Shown: in pieces, positions 42,465 through 50,066 of the stretch
Layout: every line of letters begins with the position of its first letter
How positions within the stretch are numbered: the stretch's first letter is position 1
From: Butyrivibrio sp. INlla16
GTDB taxonomy: Bacteria; Bacillota; Clostridia; Lachnospirales; Lachnospiraceae
DNA length: 64,000 nucleotides
Direction: 5' to 3'
Assembly (NCBI RefSeq): GCF_900104155.1
Contig: NZ_FMYB01000024.1
Span: 1 to 64,000, forward strand
The notes under the pieces: generated by a model
Databases searched by the model: none
What the model was told of the DNA's origin: nothing
The model's input: only the letters and a program-made list of their open reading frames with translations
Made by a program: the position numbers and the translations under genes

Positions 42465-43568
42465 ATGGCAATTTGGAATCCATGGCATGGATGCCACAAG
42501 ATTAGTCCCGGATGCGCAAATTGCTATGTTTACAGACGGGATGAGAGCATTGGCAAAGATGCCAGTATTGTAACCAAAACAGGAGATTATAATCTGCCTC
42601 TGAAAAAGAATAGGCAGGGTGAATATAAACTGACAAGAGCAGACGGCGTTGTTTTTGCTTGCATGACTTCAGATTTTTTCCTTGATGAAGCTGATGAATG
42701 GCGGCAGTCATGCTGGGATATGATCAGGGAGAGACAGGATTTGGATTTCCATATCATAACCAAGAGGATTGATCGCTTTGATGTATGTAAACCTGCTGAT
42801 TGGGGCGATGGCTGGGACAACGTGACCATTTGCTCTACCTGTGAGAACCAGGATAGGGCAGAGTATCGTCTTCCGATTTTATTGGAACTTCCGATAAAGC
42901 ACCGCGAGATGATCTCTGAGCCGATGCTTGAAGAGATAAATATTGAGAAGTACCTGGAAACGGGACTTATAGAGCATGTGACCTGCGGAGGTGAGTCTGG
43001 GTCAAAGGCAAGACCTTGTGATTTCAGATGGATACAGGAAGTCAGACGGCAGTGCATCAGGCAGGGCGTTCCTTTTACCTTTAAACAGACTGGTGCTGTT
43101 TTTATAAAAGATGGCAAGACCTACCATATAGACCGTAAGGACCAGATACCTCAGGCTCATAAATCTGGCTACAGCTATTATCCCGGAATGGGAACGGCTG
43201 ATGCGATAGCTTATCATTTGCCGGACAGGAAGGATTTGTTTGAAGGACTTTCACGGTCAAAGTTTAGAAGTAGATTTCATCTGAGTGATAGCGACAGGGA
43301 ATACATCAAGGAAAAAGGAATAGATACAATCAGAAGCCATGCTGCAGATTTTGTTCAAAAGCGCCTGGCACCAGAGAATCCTGAAAATGATGGTAAGCAG
43401 ACACCGATGAAAGGACATCCGGTATTTCTGGCACAACATGCCTGTGCTTGCTGCTGCAGGGGATGCCTTGAAAAGTGGCATCATATTCCTGCAGGTAAAG
43501 TGCTAAACGATGAGGAGCAGGCTTACATTGTAGATGTACTGATGGAGTGGATTCAAAGCGGCATTTGA
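42465..43568 (+). CDS. DUF5131 (phage Gp37/Gp68-like) fused to DUF4186
   Basis: This 367-residue protein opens with WNPWHGCHKISPGCANCYVYR, the Cys pattern of DUF5131 (Gp37/Gp68) proteins, which share features of radical SAM enzymes. It continues with DFFLDEADEWR, FHIITKRIDRF, CGGESGSKARPC and PFTFKQTGAVF. From about residue 265 a second family, DUF4186, follows: FHLSDSDREYIKEKGIDTIR, QKRLAPENPENDGKQTP, GHPVFLAQHACACCCRGC. Both are usually separate proteins. The product may be a nucleic-acid-related enzyme of unknown reaction. ATG 42465 has GAGG upstream. Confidence 0.8.
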   Translation: MAIWNPWHGCHKISPGCANCYVYRRDESIGKDASIVTKTGDYNLPLKKNRQGEYKLTRADGVVFACMTSDFFLDEADEWRQSCWDMIRERQDLDFHIITKRIDRFDVCKPADWGDGWDNVTICSTCENQDRAEYRLPILLELPIKHREMISEPMLEEINIEKYLETGLIEHVTCGGESGSKARPCDFRWIQEVRRQCIRQGVPFTFKQTGAVFIKDGKTYHIDRKDQIPQAHKSGYSYYPGMGTADAIAYHLPDRKDLFEGLSRSKFRSRFHLSDSDREYIKEKGIDTIRSHAADFVQKRLAPENPENDGKQTPMKGHPVFLAQHACACCCRGCLEKWHHIPAGKVLNDEEQAYIVDVLMEWIQSGI

Positions 43569-43581
43569 TTAAGGAGTACTG

Positions 43582-43923
43582 ATGAATATACAGATTTTTG
43601 GAACAAAGAAAAGCTCTGATACCAGGAAAGCTGAGCGCTTTTTTAAGGAACGCGGTATCAAGTTTCAGAGTATTGACATGAAAGAGAAGGGGCTTTCCAA
43701 AGGGGAGTTCCAGTCAGTGATGCAGGCTGTAGGTGGTCTTGATCAGATGATTGATACGGATTCAAAAGATAAAGACCTGCTGGCGTTGATTAAGTATATT
43801 GCTGATGAAGATAAAGCTGATAAGGTATTCGAGAATCAAAGCATTCTGAAACTCCCGATTGTCAGAAACGGAAAACAGGCAACGGTTGGCTATCAGCCGG
43901 ATGTCTGGAAGAAATGGGAGTGA
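43582..43923 (+). CDS. ArsC/Spx-fold protein lacking the catalytic cysteine
   Basis: This 113-residue protein has the ArsC-like thioredoxin fold: MNIQIFGTKKSSDTRKAERFF opening, GIKFQSIDMKEKGLSK, and ILKLPIVRNGKQATVGYQPDVW with the cis-proline strand. The position normally holding Cys (G.KNCDT in arsenate reductases, CxxC in Spx) reads KKSSDT, so it cannot work as a thiol reductase. It may bind a partner instead, like some Spx relatives. ATG 43582 follows AAGGAG. Confidence 0.75.
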   Translation: MNIQIFGTKKSSDTRKAERFFKERGIKFQSIDMKEKGLSKGEFQSVMQAVGGLDQMIDTDSKDKDLLALIKYIADEDKADKVFENQSILKLPIVRNGKQATVGYQPDVWKKWE

Positions 43924-43926
43924 TGG

Positions 43927-44673
43927 ATGGAATCTTTAAGACAAGATGTCTTCGACTATGTGAAGAAGAAATATAAGAGTAAAATCGAATATCTCTGGAA
44001 ACGGTATCCTGATTATGCTGTCTTCAGGCATGACGACAACCAAAAATGGTATGGGATTGTCATGAATGTAAGCAGGGATAAGTTAGGGCTTAGTGGCACG
44101 GATGTTGTCGATGTCTTGAATGTGAAGCTGGATGATCTGATGTATCGGGATATACTGCTACAGCAGGAAGGCATCTTGCCAGGATATCATATCAGTCGCG
44201 GAAATTGGATTTCTATCCTTCTTGATGGGACGGTGAGCTTTGAGCAGATATGCGATCTGATCGATACCGGTTATGAAGTGACGGCTTCAGCCAAGAAAAA
44301 ACAGAAAATCCGTCCTGCAAAGGATTGGATTATTCCTGCGAATCCAAAGTATTACGATATCGAGCATGCTTTTGATGATACAGATCTGATTGAGTGGAAG
44401 CAGGGAAGTGGTATAAGAGCCGGAGATACAGTTTATATGTATGTGGCTGCACCGGTTTCAGCAATCCTTTATAAGTGTAAGGTTACTGAGACGGATATCC
44501 CTTATCAGTACCAGGATAACAATCTGACCATTAAGGCTTTGATGAAGATAAAGCTCCTGAAGAGATATAAGCCTGATAAGTTCACTTTTGATGTGCTAAA
44601 AGAAAAGTACGGAATCTATGCAATACGTGGGCCAAGGAGTGCACCAAACAGCTTGGCGGCAGCATTGAAATAA
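43927..44673 (+). CDS. MmcQ/YjbR-like domain with EVE-like C-terminus
   Basis: This 248-residue protein begins with an MmcQ/YjbR-like domain (about 1-115: YLWKRYPDYAVFRHDDNQKWYGIVM, LNVKLDDLMY, GILPGYHISRGNWISILLD), a small DNA-binding-like fold. The C-terminal half (about 130-248: DWIIPANPKYYDIEHAF, EWKQGSGIRAGDTVYMYVAAP, KYGIYAIRGPRSAP) resembles EVE/PUA-like domains that recognise modified bases. The start is 3 bp after the ArsC-like stop. A role in sensing modified nucleic acid is an inference. Confidence 0.68.
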   Translation: MESLRQDVFDYVKKKYKSKIEYLWKRYPDYAVFRHDDNQKWYGIVMNVSRDKLGLSGTDVVDVLNVKLDDLMYRDILLQQEGILPGYHISRGNWISILLDGTVSFEQICDLIDTGYEVTASAKKKQKIRPAKDWIIPANPKYYDIEHAFDDTDLIEWKQGSGIRAGDTVYMYVAAPVSAILYKCKVTETDIPYQYQDNNLTIKALMKIKLLKRYKPDKFTFDVLKEKYGIYAIRGPRSAPNSLAAALK

Positions 44674-44701
44674 TGTGATGATAAAAAGAGGAGCAATGAC
44701 T

Positions 44702-45319
44702 ATGAAAATACTTATGATCAATGGTAGTCCGCATCTTAACGGATGTATTGGTACAGCACTGGGTATGGTAGCGGAGGAACTGAATAAGCAGGGCATTGAG
44801 ACAGAAACTATTCATGTCGGCAATAAGGATATCAGAGGCTGTATAGGCTGTGGAACCTGTGAATCAAAAGGTCAGTGTGTCTTTGATGATCTTGTTAATG
44901 AAACATTACCAAAGCTTGCGGAGTGTGATGGTATGGTAGTCGGATCACCGGTTTATTACGCGTCTGCAAATGGAACATTGGTATCATTCCTAGACAGGCT
45001 TTTTTATGCAAATCACGCAGACCTTACCATGAAGGTAGGTGCATCAGTTGTTTCTGCAAGACGTGGCGGAACTACAGCTACCTTTGATGAGCTTAACAAG
45101 TATTTTACTATCAGCTCCATGCCTGTTGTTTCAAGCCAGTACTGGAACATGGTGCATGGCAATTCCAAAGAGGATGTCCTTGCCGACGAGGAAGGCTGCC
45201 AGATAATGAGAACTTTGGGTAAGAACATGGCATTCATGATAAAGAGCATCGCCCTGGGAAAGGAAAAGTTCGGTCTTCCTGAGAAGGAAGAGCATGTCTG
45301 GACGAATTTCATACGATGA
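44702..45319 (+). CDS. flavodoxin-fold NAD(P)H-dependent oxidoreductase
   Basis: This 205-residue protein has the FMN-binding loop MINGSPHLNGCIGTAL near 5-20, a CIGCGTCESKGQC cysteine cluster near 50-62, and GMVVGSPVYYASANGTLVSFLDR, typical of flavodoxin-like iron-sulfur flavoproteins and NADPH-dependent FMN reductases. ATG 44702 is chosen because the family starts with MKILMINGS. Its stop overlaps the next gene by 4 bp. It probably reduces a small quinone-like or nitro compound, or transfers electrons. Confidence 0.85.
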   Translation: MKILMINGSPHLNGCIGTALGMVAEELNKQGIETETIHVGNKDIRGCIGCGTCESKGQCVFDDLVNETLPKLAECDGMVVGSPVYYASANGTLVSFLDRLFYANHADLTMKVGASVVSARRGGTTATFDELNKYFTISSMPVVSSQYWNMVHGNSKEDVLADEEGCQIMRTLGKNMAFMIKSIALGKEKFGLPEKEEHVWTNFIR

Positions 45320-45795
45320 ATTACAGACAGATAAGGCGTGAGGATGATGCTGCCATAGCTGGAATAATCCGTGATAATCTAAAGCAGTACAATTTGGATG
45401 TTCCGGGGACGGTTTATTTTGACAAGAACCTTGATCATATCAGTGACTTTTATCTTGCAGATTCTGAGAAGAGATATTACTTCATAGCCATAGAAGGTGA
45501 AAAGGTGTGCGGCGGTATAGGCCTTGCAGAGGTGGACTTTTTTGAAGATTGTGCAGAGCTTCAGAAATTGTATCTTTCAGATGAAGCTAAAGGACAAGGC
45601 TTTGGTTATGAACTGATAGCCATGATTGAGGACAAGGCGAGGCAGCTCGGATATAAGAGAATGTATCTTGAGACACATACGAATCTTGAAGCTGCAATAC
45701 ATATCTATGAAAAAGCTGGATACAGGCAGATCCCAAGACCTGAAGCAGTAGTGCACGGAGGCATGGACAGATTTTATATAAAAGATTTGTTATAG
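45316..45795 (+). CDS. GNAT N-acetyltransferase
   Basis: This 159-residue protein has the acetyl-CoA-binding signature LYLSDEAKGQGFGYELIAM (Q/RxxGxG/A) near 89-107, preceded by the strand YYFIAIEGEKVCGGIGLAEV and followed by RMYLETHTNLEAAIHIYEKAGY. This is a complete GNAT fold. ATG overlaps the flavodoxin stop (ATGA). The acceptor is unknown. Confidence 0.88.
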   Translation: MNYRQIRREDDAAIAGIIRDNLKQYNLDVPGTVYFDKNLDHISDFYLADSEKRYYFIAIEGEKVCGGIGLAEVDFFEDCAELQKLYLSDEAKGQGFGYELIAMIEDKARQLGYKRMYLETHTNLEAAIHIYEKAGYRQIPRPEAVVHGGMDRFYIKDLL

Positions 45796-45817
45796 AGTTC
45801 TGCGGGAGGATGTGCTG

Positions 45818-46036
45818 ATGAAGTTGTTTTTTAAAAAGAAATCAGAACAGACCAGTTATGATAAGGAAAATCAAATACCTGTACTTCACTGCAGCATCTG
45901 TAATGGAGAGCAAGTTGCAGGATTCAAGGATATTCATACCGGCAAGTTTGAAGAGGTATGCTTGATCAGGAATGACGCTGAGTTGCAGGCTTTTAAAGAT
46001 AAATATGGGATTACGGAGATTACTAAGGAGTATTAG
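45818..46036 (+). CDS. small CxxC protein
   Basis: This 72-residue protein (MKLFFKKKSEQTSYDKENQ...) has a basic N-terminus, a CSIC motif in PVLHCSICNGEQVAGFKD and a C-terminal KYGITEITKEY. It recalls a small uncharacterised family of clostridia. ATG 45818 follows GGGAGG. Function unknown. Confidence 0.6.
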   Translation: MKLFFKKKSEQTSYDKENQIPVLHCSICNGEQVAGFKDIHTGKFEEVCLIRNDAELQAFKDKYGITEITKEY

Positions 46037-46043
46037 GGGGCTT

Positions 46044-46505
46044 ATGTTTGAAATTGAAGTAAAGGTCGAACAGGAATCAGATTTATACAATCACTTTGAT
46101 AGCAGGGAACTTATGCCAAGTGATGATCTGATTGCATATATAAGCAATCGACTGGAAGAGCGCCCATTAGGAGAAAAGATAGCGCTTTCTTTTACTGGAG
46201 CTGAAATCGACAAAGAAAAGTTCAAAAGAGCAATGGATGATTTTCGGAAAATACAGACTCGGAAGCTTGTAAAGGAAAGACAAAGGGCACTGGCAAACAG
46301 TATACGTTTGCTAATAACTGGAATTATATTTGTCATTGCCGGAATTACACTGGCAGGAGTTATGAATGAGGTCGTGGCTGCAGTAGTTTCCACGATTGGT
46401 TCATTTTCTATATGGGAAGCAGCTAACAAATGGCTCCAGGTATTGCCAGCACTTCGCATGAAATCTCATGTTTACGAAGTGCTTAGTGATTATACATTAC
46501 ATTGA
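46044..46505 (+). CDS. hypothetical protein with two membrane helices
   Basis: This 153-residue protein has a soluble N-terminal part with FEIEVKVEQESDLYNHFDSREL, a helix rich in Lys/Arg (about 65-90), and two hydrophobic helices (about 92-112 and 115-130). ATG 46044 with AGGGGG before it is better than the earlier in-frame start at 45972. Its stop overlaps the next frame. No family recognised. Confidence 0.55.
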   Translation: MFEIEVKVEQESDLYNHFDSRELMPSDDLIAYISNRLEERPLGEKIALSFTGAEIDKEKFKRAMDDFRKIQTRKLVKERQRALANSIRLLITGIIFVIAGITLAGVMNEVVAAVVSTIGSFSIWEAANKWLQVLPALRMKSHVYEVLSDYTLH

Positions 46506-46528
46506 GAGAATTTGAGTGGGTATTTACT

Positions 46529-47197
46529 ATGGGACAGGCGATAGGCGAAACAATATTTGAAGTTCTATATTTGATATTTGCGGTAGTTACCGGGATTCAA
46601 CTTATTTACGGAGGCAAGGAGAGCAGGTTGCCGGGATATGCAGCACTTATTCTTGGTTGCGGTGATGCCTTTCATCTTGTACCAAGGATGTATGCCCTTT
46701 GGACAGACGGAACGGCAAATCATCCGGTATCGCTGGGGATAGGGACACTGATCACAAGTATCACGATGACGGTTTTCTATGTGCTTCTCTATCTGTATCT
46801 GAAGAAGGTACCTTGTAGAGAGACGGGAAAGGCATTGGATATCTGTGTTTATATCCTTGCTGCTTTGAGGATTATCCTTTGTCTGTTTCCGCAGAATAGA
46901 TGGACATCGCCGGATGCGCCTCTTTCGTGGGGAATCATCCGAAATGTGCCGTTCGTGATCCTTGGAATAGTTGTGATAGTCTATGCGTTCAAATGGTGTA
47001 GGAAGGATGCGTTAAAGCTCTTGTGGCTGGCAATCATCTTAAGCTTTACATTTTATATTCCCGTGGTGCTGTTTGCTGACAGTATACCGGCAATCGGAGC
47101 ACTCATGCTGCCTAAGACTGTTATGTATATATGGATTATTATTATGCTCAGAAAAGAATGTAGAAAAAAGGTTACTGATGGTGTTATTCACCGTTGA
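46529..47197 (+). CDS. seven-helix membrane protein
   Basis: This 222-residue protein (MGQAIGETIFEVLYLIFAVV...) has about seven membrane helices: near 8-25, 35-52, 70-92, 104-122, 138-155, 165-185 and 190-208. Charged residues cluster at the C-terminus. TTG 46502 would add nine residues; no start has a strong ribosome binding site. It resembles uncharacterised integral membrane proteins of clostridia. Confidence 0.6.
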   Translation: MGQAIGETIFEVLYLIFAVVTGIQLIYGGKESRLPGYAALILGCGDAFHLVPRMYALWTDGTANHPVSLGIGTLITSITMTVFYVLLYLYLKKVPCRETGKALDICVYILAALRIILCLFPQNRWTSPDAPLSWGIIRNVPFVILGIVVIVYAFKWCRKDALKLLWLAIILSFTFYIPVVLFADSIPAIGALMLPKTVMYIWIIIMLRKECRKKVTDGVIHR

Positions 47198-47237
47198 AAA
47201 AACTCATAAGCAAAATGCAGAAAGGAAGGTATTATCT

Positions 47238-47807
47238 ATGGCAAAGAAAAACTTAGGTTCACAGGGAATTGTTTTTCCGGGTGCAGTACTGCTCATCGGA
47301 ACCTACGATGCGGATGGAAATCCGGATGTCATGAACGCTGCATGGGGTGGACAGTGCGGACCAAAGCACATCGCAATGAATCTCTCTCCCCACAAGACTA
47401 CAGAGAACCTTGAGCTGAAGAAGGCTTTTACTATTGCATTCGGCACAAAGGAGACGCTTGTGGCATCTGACTATGTTGGCATGGTATCTGCAAAGAATGA
47501 GCCTGACAAGGTGAAGAAAGCAGGATTTACCGTAACAAAGGGAGAAAATGTCGATGCTCCTGTCATTAATGAGATGCCGCTTAGCCTTGAGTGCAAGGTT
47601 GTGAGCATGGGAAATGATCCTGCTACCAATGAGTGCAGAGTTGTTGGAGAAATCGTGAATGTCATTGCGGATGAGTCTGTGCTTACAGATGGAAAGGTAG
47701 ACTTTGGTAAGGTATCTCCGATTCTCTTTGATGGAGTTTCAGCAGGTTATTGGAGCATCGGTGAAAGAGTTGGCAATGCATTCAGTGATGGCGCTGCATT
47801 AAAGTGA
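47238..47807 (+). CDS. flavin reductase family protein
   Basis: This 189-residue protein has the FMN-binding split-barrel pattern of flavin reductase-like proteins: VLLIGTYDADGNPDVMNAAW, IAMNLSPHKTTENLELKKAF, and SLECKVVSMGNDPATNECRVVGEI. ATG 47238 follows AAAGGAAGG; the long upstream extension of the frame lies inside the previous gene. It is expected to use FMN for reduction of a small substrate, together with the flavodoxin nearby possibly as part of stress metabolism. Confidence 0.88.
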   Translation: MAKKNLGSQGIVFPGAVLLIGTYDADGNPDVMNAAWGGQCGPKHIAMNLSPHKTTENLELKKAFTIAFGTKETLVASDYVGMVSAKNEPDKVKKAGFTVTKGENVDAPVINEMPLSLECKVVSMGNDPATNECRVVGEIVNVIADESVLTDGKVDFGKVSPILFDGVSAGYWSIGERVGNAFSDGAALK

Positions 47808-47821
47808 AGGAGGGACTTATC

Positions 47822-48442
47822 ATGATCAATGTCATTATTACGAAGTTCAACGTAAACAGTGAGGCATTTGAGGCTTATTCAAATGTGAAAGCAGATCCGA
47901 TGACAAACAGCCTCACAATCTCGCAGTCGGCACTCATTGAGAAAACAGGAACTCACATTGAGCTGAAGGAAAGATTTGACACTGGCGTAAATACCGGAAA
48001 TGACGCTTTTGCAGGCGGACTGATTGGAAGTCTCTTTGGAATCCTTACAGGACCACTCGGAGTCCTTTTCTGGGGCGGCTTTGGCGCACTCGCTGGATCA
48101 GCAATTGATGCGGACGATGCAGTGACAGAGATGTCTCTTGGTGAAGAAGTCATTGGCAAGATGAGCGAAGACGGCATGTATCTTATGACTATTGCTGATG
48201 AGAATGATCAGACAATGTATGATTCAAAGATAGGAAAGTTTGACTGCGTGACAACACGTTTTGATGCTGCTGAAGTGCAGGCTGAGATTGACCATGCACG
48301 TGAGGTAGAAGCCAGTCTGAAGAAGCAGGCAAAGAAAGAACTGCGTGATAAGCAGAAAGCAGATTTCAAGGCAAAAGCAGAAGCCAAGAGAGCGGAGATA
48401 AAAGCTAAGTTCGATGCTTTTAAGGAGAAGAATAATCTCTAA
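47822..48442 (+). CDS. glycine-zipper protein with charged helical tail
   Basis: This 206-residue protein has an N-terminal globular part, a hydrophobic glycine-rich stretch (FAGGLIGSLFGILTGPLGVL near 63-82, then FGALAGSAID) typical of DUF1269-like glycine zippers, and a very Lys/Ala/Glu-rich C-terminal helix. ATG 47822 follows GGAGGG. The 17 bp around the start (GGAGGGACTTATCATGA) are identical to those at 55796-55812. It may insert in or associate with the membrane. A strong terminator follows. Confidence 0.6.
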   Translation: MINVIITKFNVNSEAFEAYSNVKADPMTNSLTISQSALIEKTGTHIELKERFDTGVNTGNDAFAGGLIGSLFGILTGPLGVLFWGGFGALAGSAIDADDAVTEMSLGEEVIGKMSEDGMYLMTIADENDQTMYDSKIGKFDCVTTRFDAAEVQAEIDHAREVEASLKKQAKKELRDKQKADFKAKAEAKRAEIKAKFDAFKEKNNL

Positions 48443-48457
48443 GCATGAAGAACTAAT

Positions 48458-48508
48458 AAAACCGGAAGGATATCTTATCGTATTTGATAAGTGATCCTTC
48501 CGGTTTTT
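48458..48508. terminator. bidirectional terminator between convergent genes
   Basis: AACCGGAAGGAT and ATCCTTCCGGTT form a 12-bp stem with an inner CTTATC/GATAAG stem, with T runs on both strands. It ends the 38.7-48.4 kb run and the minus-strand tetR gene. Confidence 0.9.
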
Positions 48509-48535
48509 GATTGATAAGTGCTGATAGGATTTAAT

Positions 48536-49117
48536 TTACGGACTCATAAGCTGCCTGAAACCGCTGAATACAGTCACGCAGATTTCAGACATCTCTTCCT
48601 TGCTTTCCTGCATTCCGTCCTTGAACCATTTGAGGAGTACATCCTGGAATGCGGCTTCTGCAGCTACAAGATAGTATTTTTGCTCGGTGGTCTTTGCAGG
48701 ATAGAACTTCTCCAGAAAAGATTTTCCCTCAAATAAGGTATCTACAGATATATTAGCCTTTAATAGAAGATCAATCATTTTCTTTTCTTTCTCAATCAGA
48801 TCAAAGCATCCCAGAAACCATTTGTGCAGATCCTCTCCGGACATTACACTGTCAAATATTACCGAGACCCTTTCTATGAGATTTTCTTTTATATCAGAGA
48901 GGATTTCTTCTTTTGATGAATAATTTCTATAAAATGCAGTTCTTGAAACACCGGAGCGGCGCACAAGATCCGTGATTGTGATCTTGTCAAAGCTTTTTTC
49001 TCCCATCAGATAGATTAAGGCCATCTGAAAGCATTCTCGCGTCATCTTTTTTGATTCTTCATTATTTAGTCTGAGAATATCACGCTTGGCAAGCTCGGAA
49101 AGTTCATTGTTTTCCAT
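48536..49117 (-). CDS. TetR/AcrR family regulator
   Basis: This 193-residue protein has a TetR N-terminal HTH near 35-75 (KITITDLVRRSGVSRTAFYRNY, SSKEEILSDIKENL), longer than usual by a 25-residue charged lead, and a helical ligand/dimer domain. It is transcribed away from the membrane protein gene at 49279. The two promoters overlap in the 160-bp gap, so binding of TetR there could control both genes. The ligand is unknown. Confidence 0.9.
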   Translation of the reverse strand: MENNELSELAKRDILRLNNEESKKMTRECFQMALIYLMGEKSFDKITITDLVRRSGVSRTAFYRNYSSKEEILSDIKENLIERVSVIFDSVMSGEDLHKWFLGCFDLIEKEKKMIDLLLKANISVDTLFEGKSFLEKFYPAKTTEQKYYLVAAEAAFQDVLLKWFKDGMQESKEEMSEICVTVFSGFRQLMSP

Positions 49118-49185
49118 ACAAAAATCCCTCGTTTTATTTCGGTGTTACACATTTGCTGAAATTTGTACAGTCCGTTGTATATTTG

Positions 49186-49225
49186 TTGACGCTCAAATTA
49201 TACGGCGTTACACTTGTAATGTCAA
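49186..49225. promoter_or_regulatory. overlapping divergent promoters of tetR and the membrane gene
   Basis: Minus strand: TTGACA (49220-49225) and TATAAT (49197-49202) with a 17-bp spacer, a perfect consensus, for tetR. Plus strand: TTGACG (49186-49191) and TACACT (49209-49214), 17-bp spacer, for the gene at 49279. Each -10 lies inside the other's spacer. TGTTGAC/GTCAACA half-sites at 49185 and 49221 may be a TetR operator. Confidence 0.7.
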
Positions 49226-49278
49226 CACATATATTTTGACTGTTCAGTTGTAGACATGAATTTTTGCGAGGAATGAGT

Positions 49279-49899
49279 ATGGAAGGACTATCAAGGGATT
49301 TTTATGAACTTATGATGATTGCGGCAATAGCATCCTTTACAGGGTATGTTGTTGAGAATGTTTGGCTTTTATGTACCAAACACTATATTGATAACCGCAA
49401 CATGTTCTTGCCATTTCTGATAGGATACGGGATGACGTTTCTTGCTTTTTACACATTATTTGGGACACCGTCTGATCCTCATTTTCTTATGTATCGCCTT
49501 AATCTGCAAAACTCAAGCTTTTGGTATACCGTGATAGCCTTCTTTGCAGTATGTATCGGAGAGATAGCTCTGGGCGAGTCATTCTATATAGTCATGGGCT
49601 TTGATTACTGGAATTATGAGTGGGTACCGATGCACATAACAAAGTATACGTCAGTTCCCACCAGTATCGGCTTTGCCGTTCTGATAACCTGGTTTATGGA
49701 TACTGTCTATCCGGTGCTTGCCACTTACACTGCAGAGATGGATTATGAGATGCTTAAAAATGTCAGTATCATCCTGACGATTGCAATGATAGTAGATTAT
49801 TTTATCTCTTTCTCACTCATGGCCAGGAAGAGAACATTCAATGTAGTCTGGCGTTTCAGCACGAAGGAAGGGCTGGCATTGTCAGAACATTTAGCATAA
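49279..49899 (+). CDS. membrane protein divergent from TetR
   Basis: This 206-residue protein has about six hydrophobic helices (near 10-30, 43-62, 80-102, 125-143, 150-165 and 168-185). ATG 49279 with GAGGA at 49268-49272 is preferred over TTG 49264. Its position makes it the likely main target of the TetR regulator. No transporter family signature was recognised; the function is unknown. Confidence 0.65.
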   Translation: MEGLSRDFYELMMIAAIASFTGYVVENVWLLCTKHYIDNRNMFLPFLIGYGMTFLAFYTLFGTPSDPHFLMYRLNLQNSSFWYTVIAFFAVCIGEIALGESFYIVMGFDYWNYEWVPMHITKYTSVPTSIGFAVLITWFMDTVYPVLATYTAEMDYEMLKNVSIILTIAMIVDYFISFSLMARKRTFNVVWRFSTKEGLALSEHLA

Positions 49900-49924
49900 A
49901 TAAGTAACATTGAAGGTAACTGTT

Positions 49925-50055
49925 AAGGACAGACCGAAGCACTTGCTGCTGAGGGCGTACCAAAGCAGTAACGGAGCCAGCATTTTTCGAACTCTAATGC
50001 GAAGCTTCGCAAAATGCGTATCTGTTCAGCGAAGCGTTCTGAACAGATGATATTG
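49925..50055. repeat. intergenic palindromic sequence cluster
   Basis: Nested inverted repeats fill the gap before the radical SAM gene: GCATTTT (49980-49986) with AAAATGC (50011-50017) enclosing the perfect palindrome GCGAAGCTTCGC (49999-50010), then TCTGTTCAG (50021-50029) with CTGAACAGA (50039-50047). The second hairpin lies directly before the ribosome binding site GGAGGAAG. It may be a mobile palindromic unit or an mRNA leader structure. Confidence 0.45.
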
Positions 50056-50066
50056 GAGGAAGAGAT

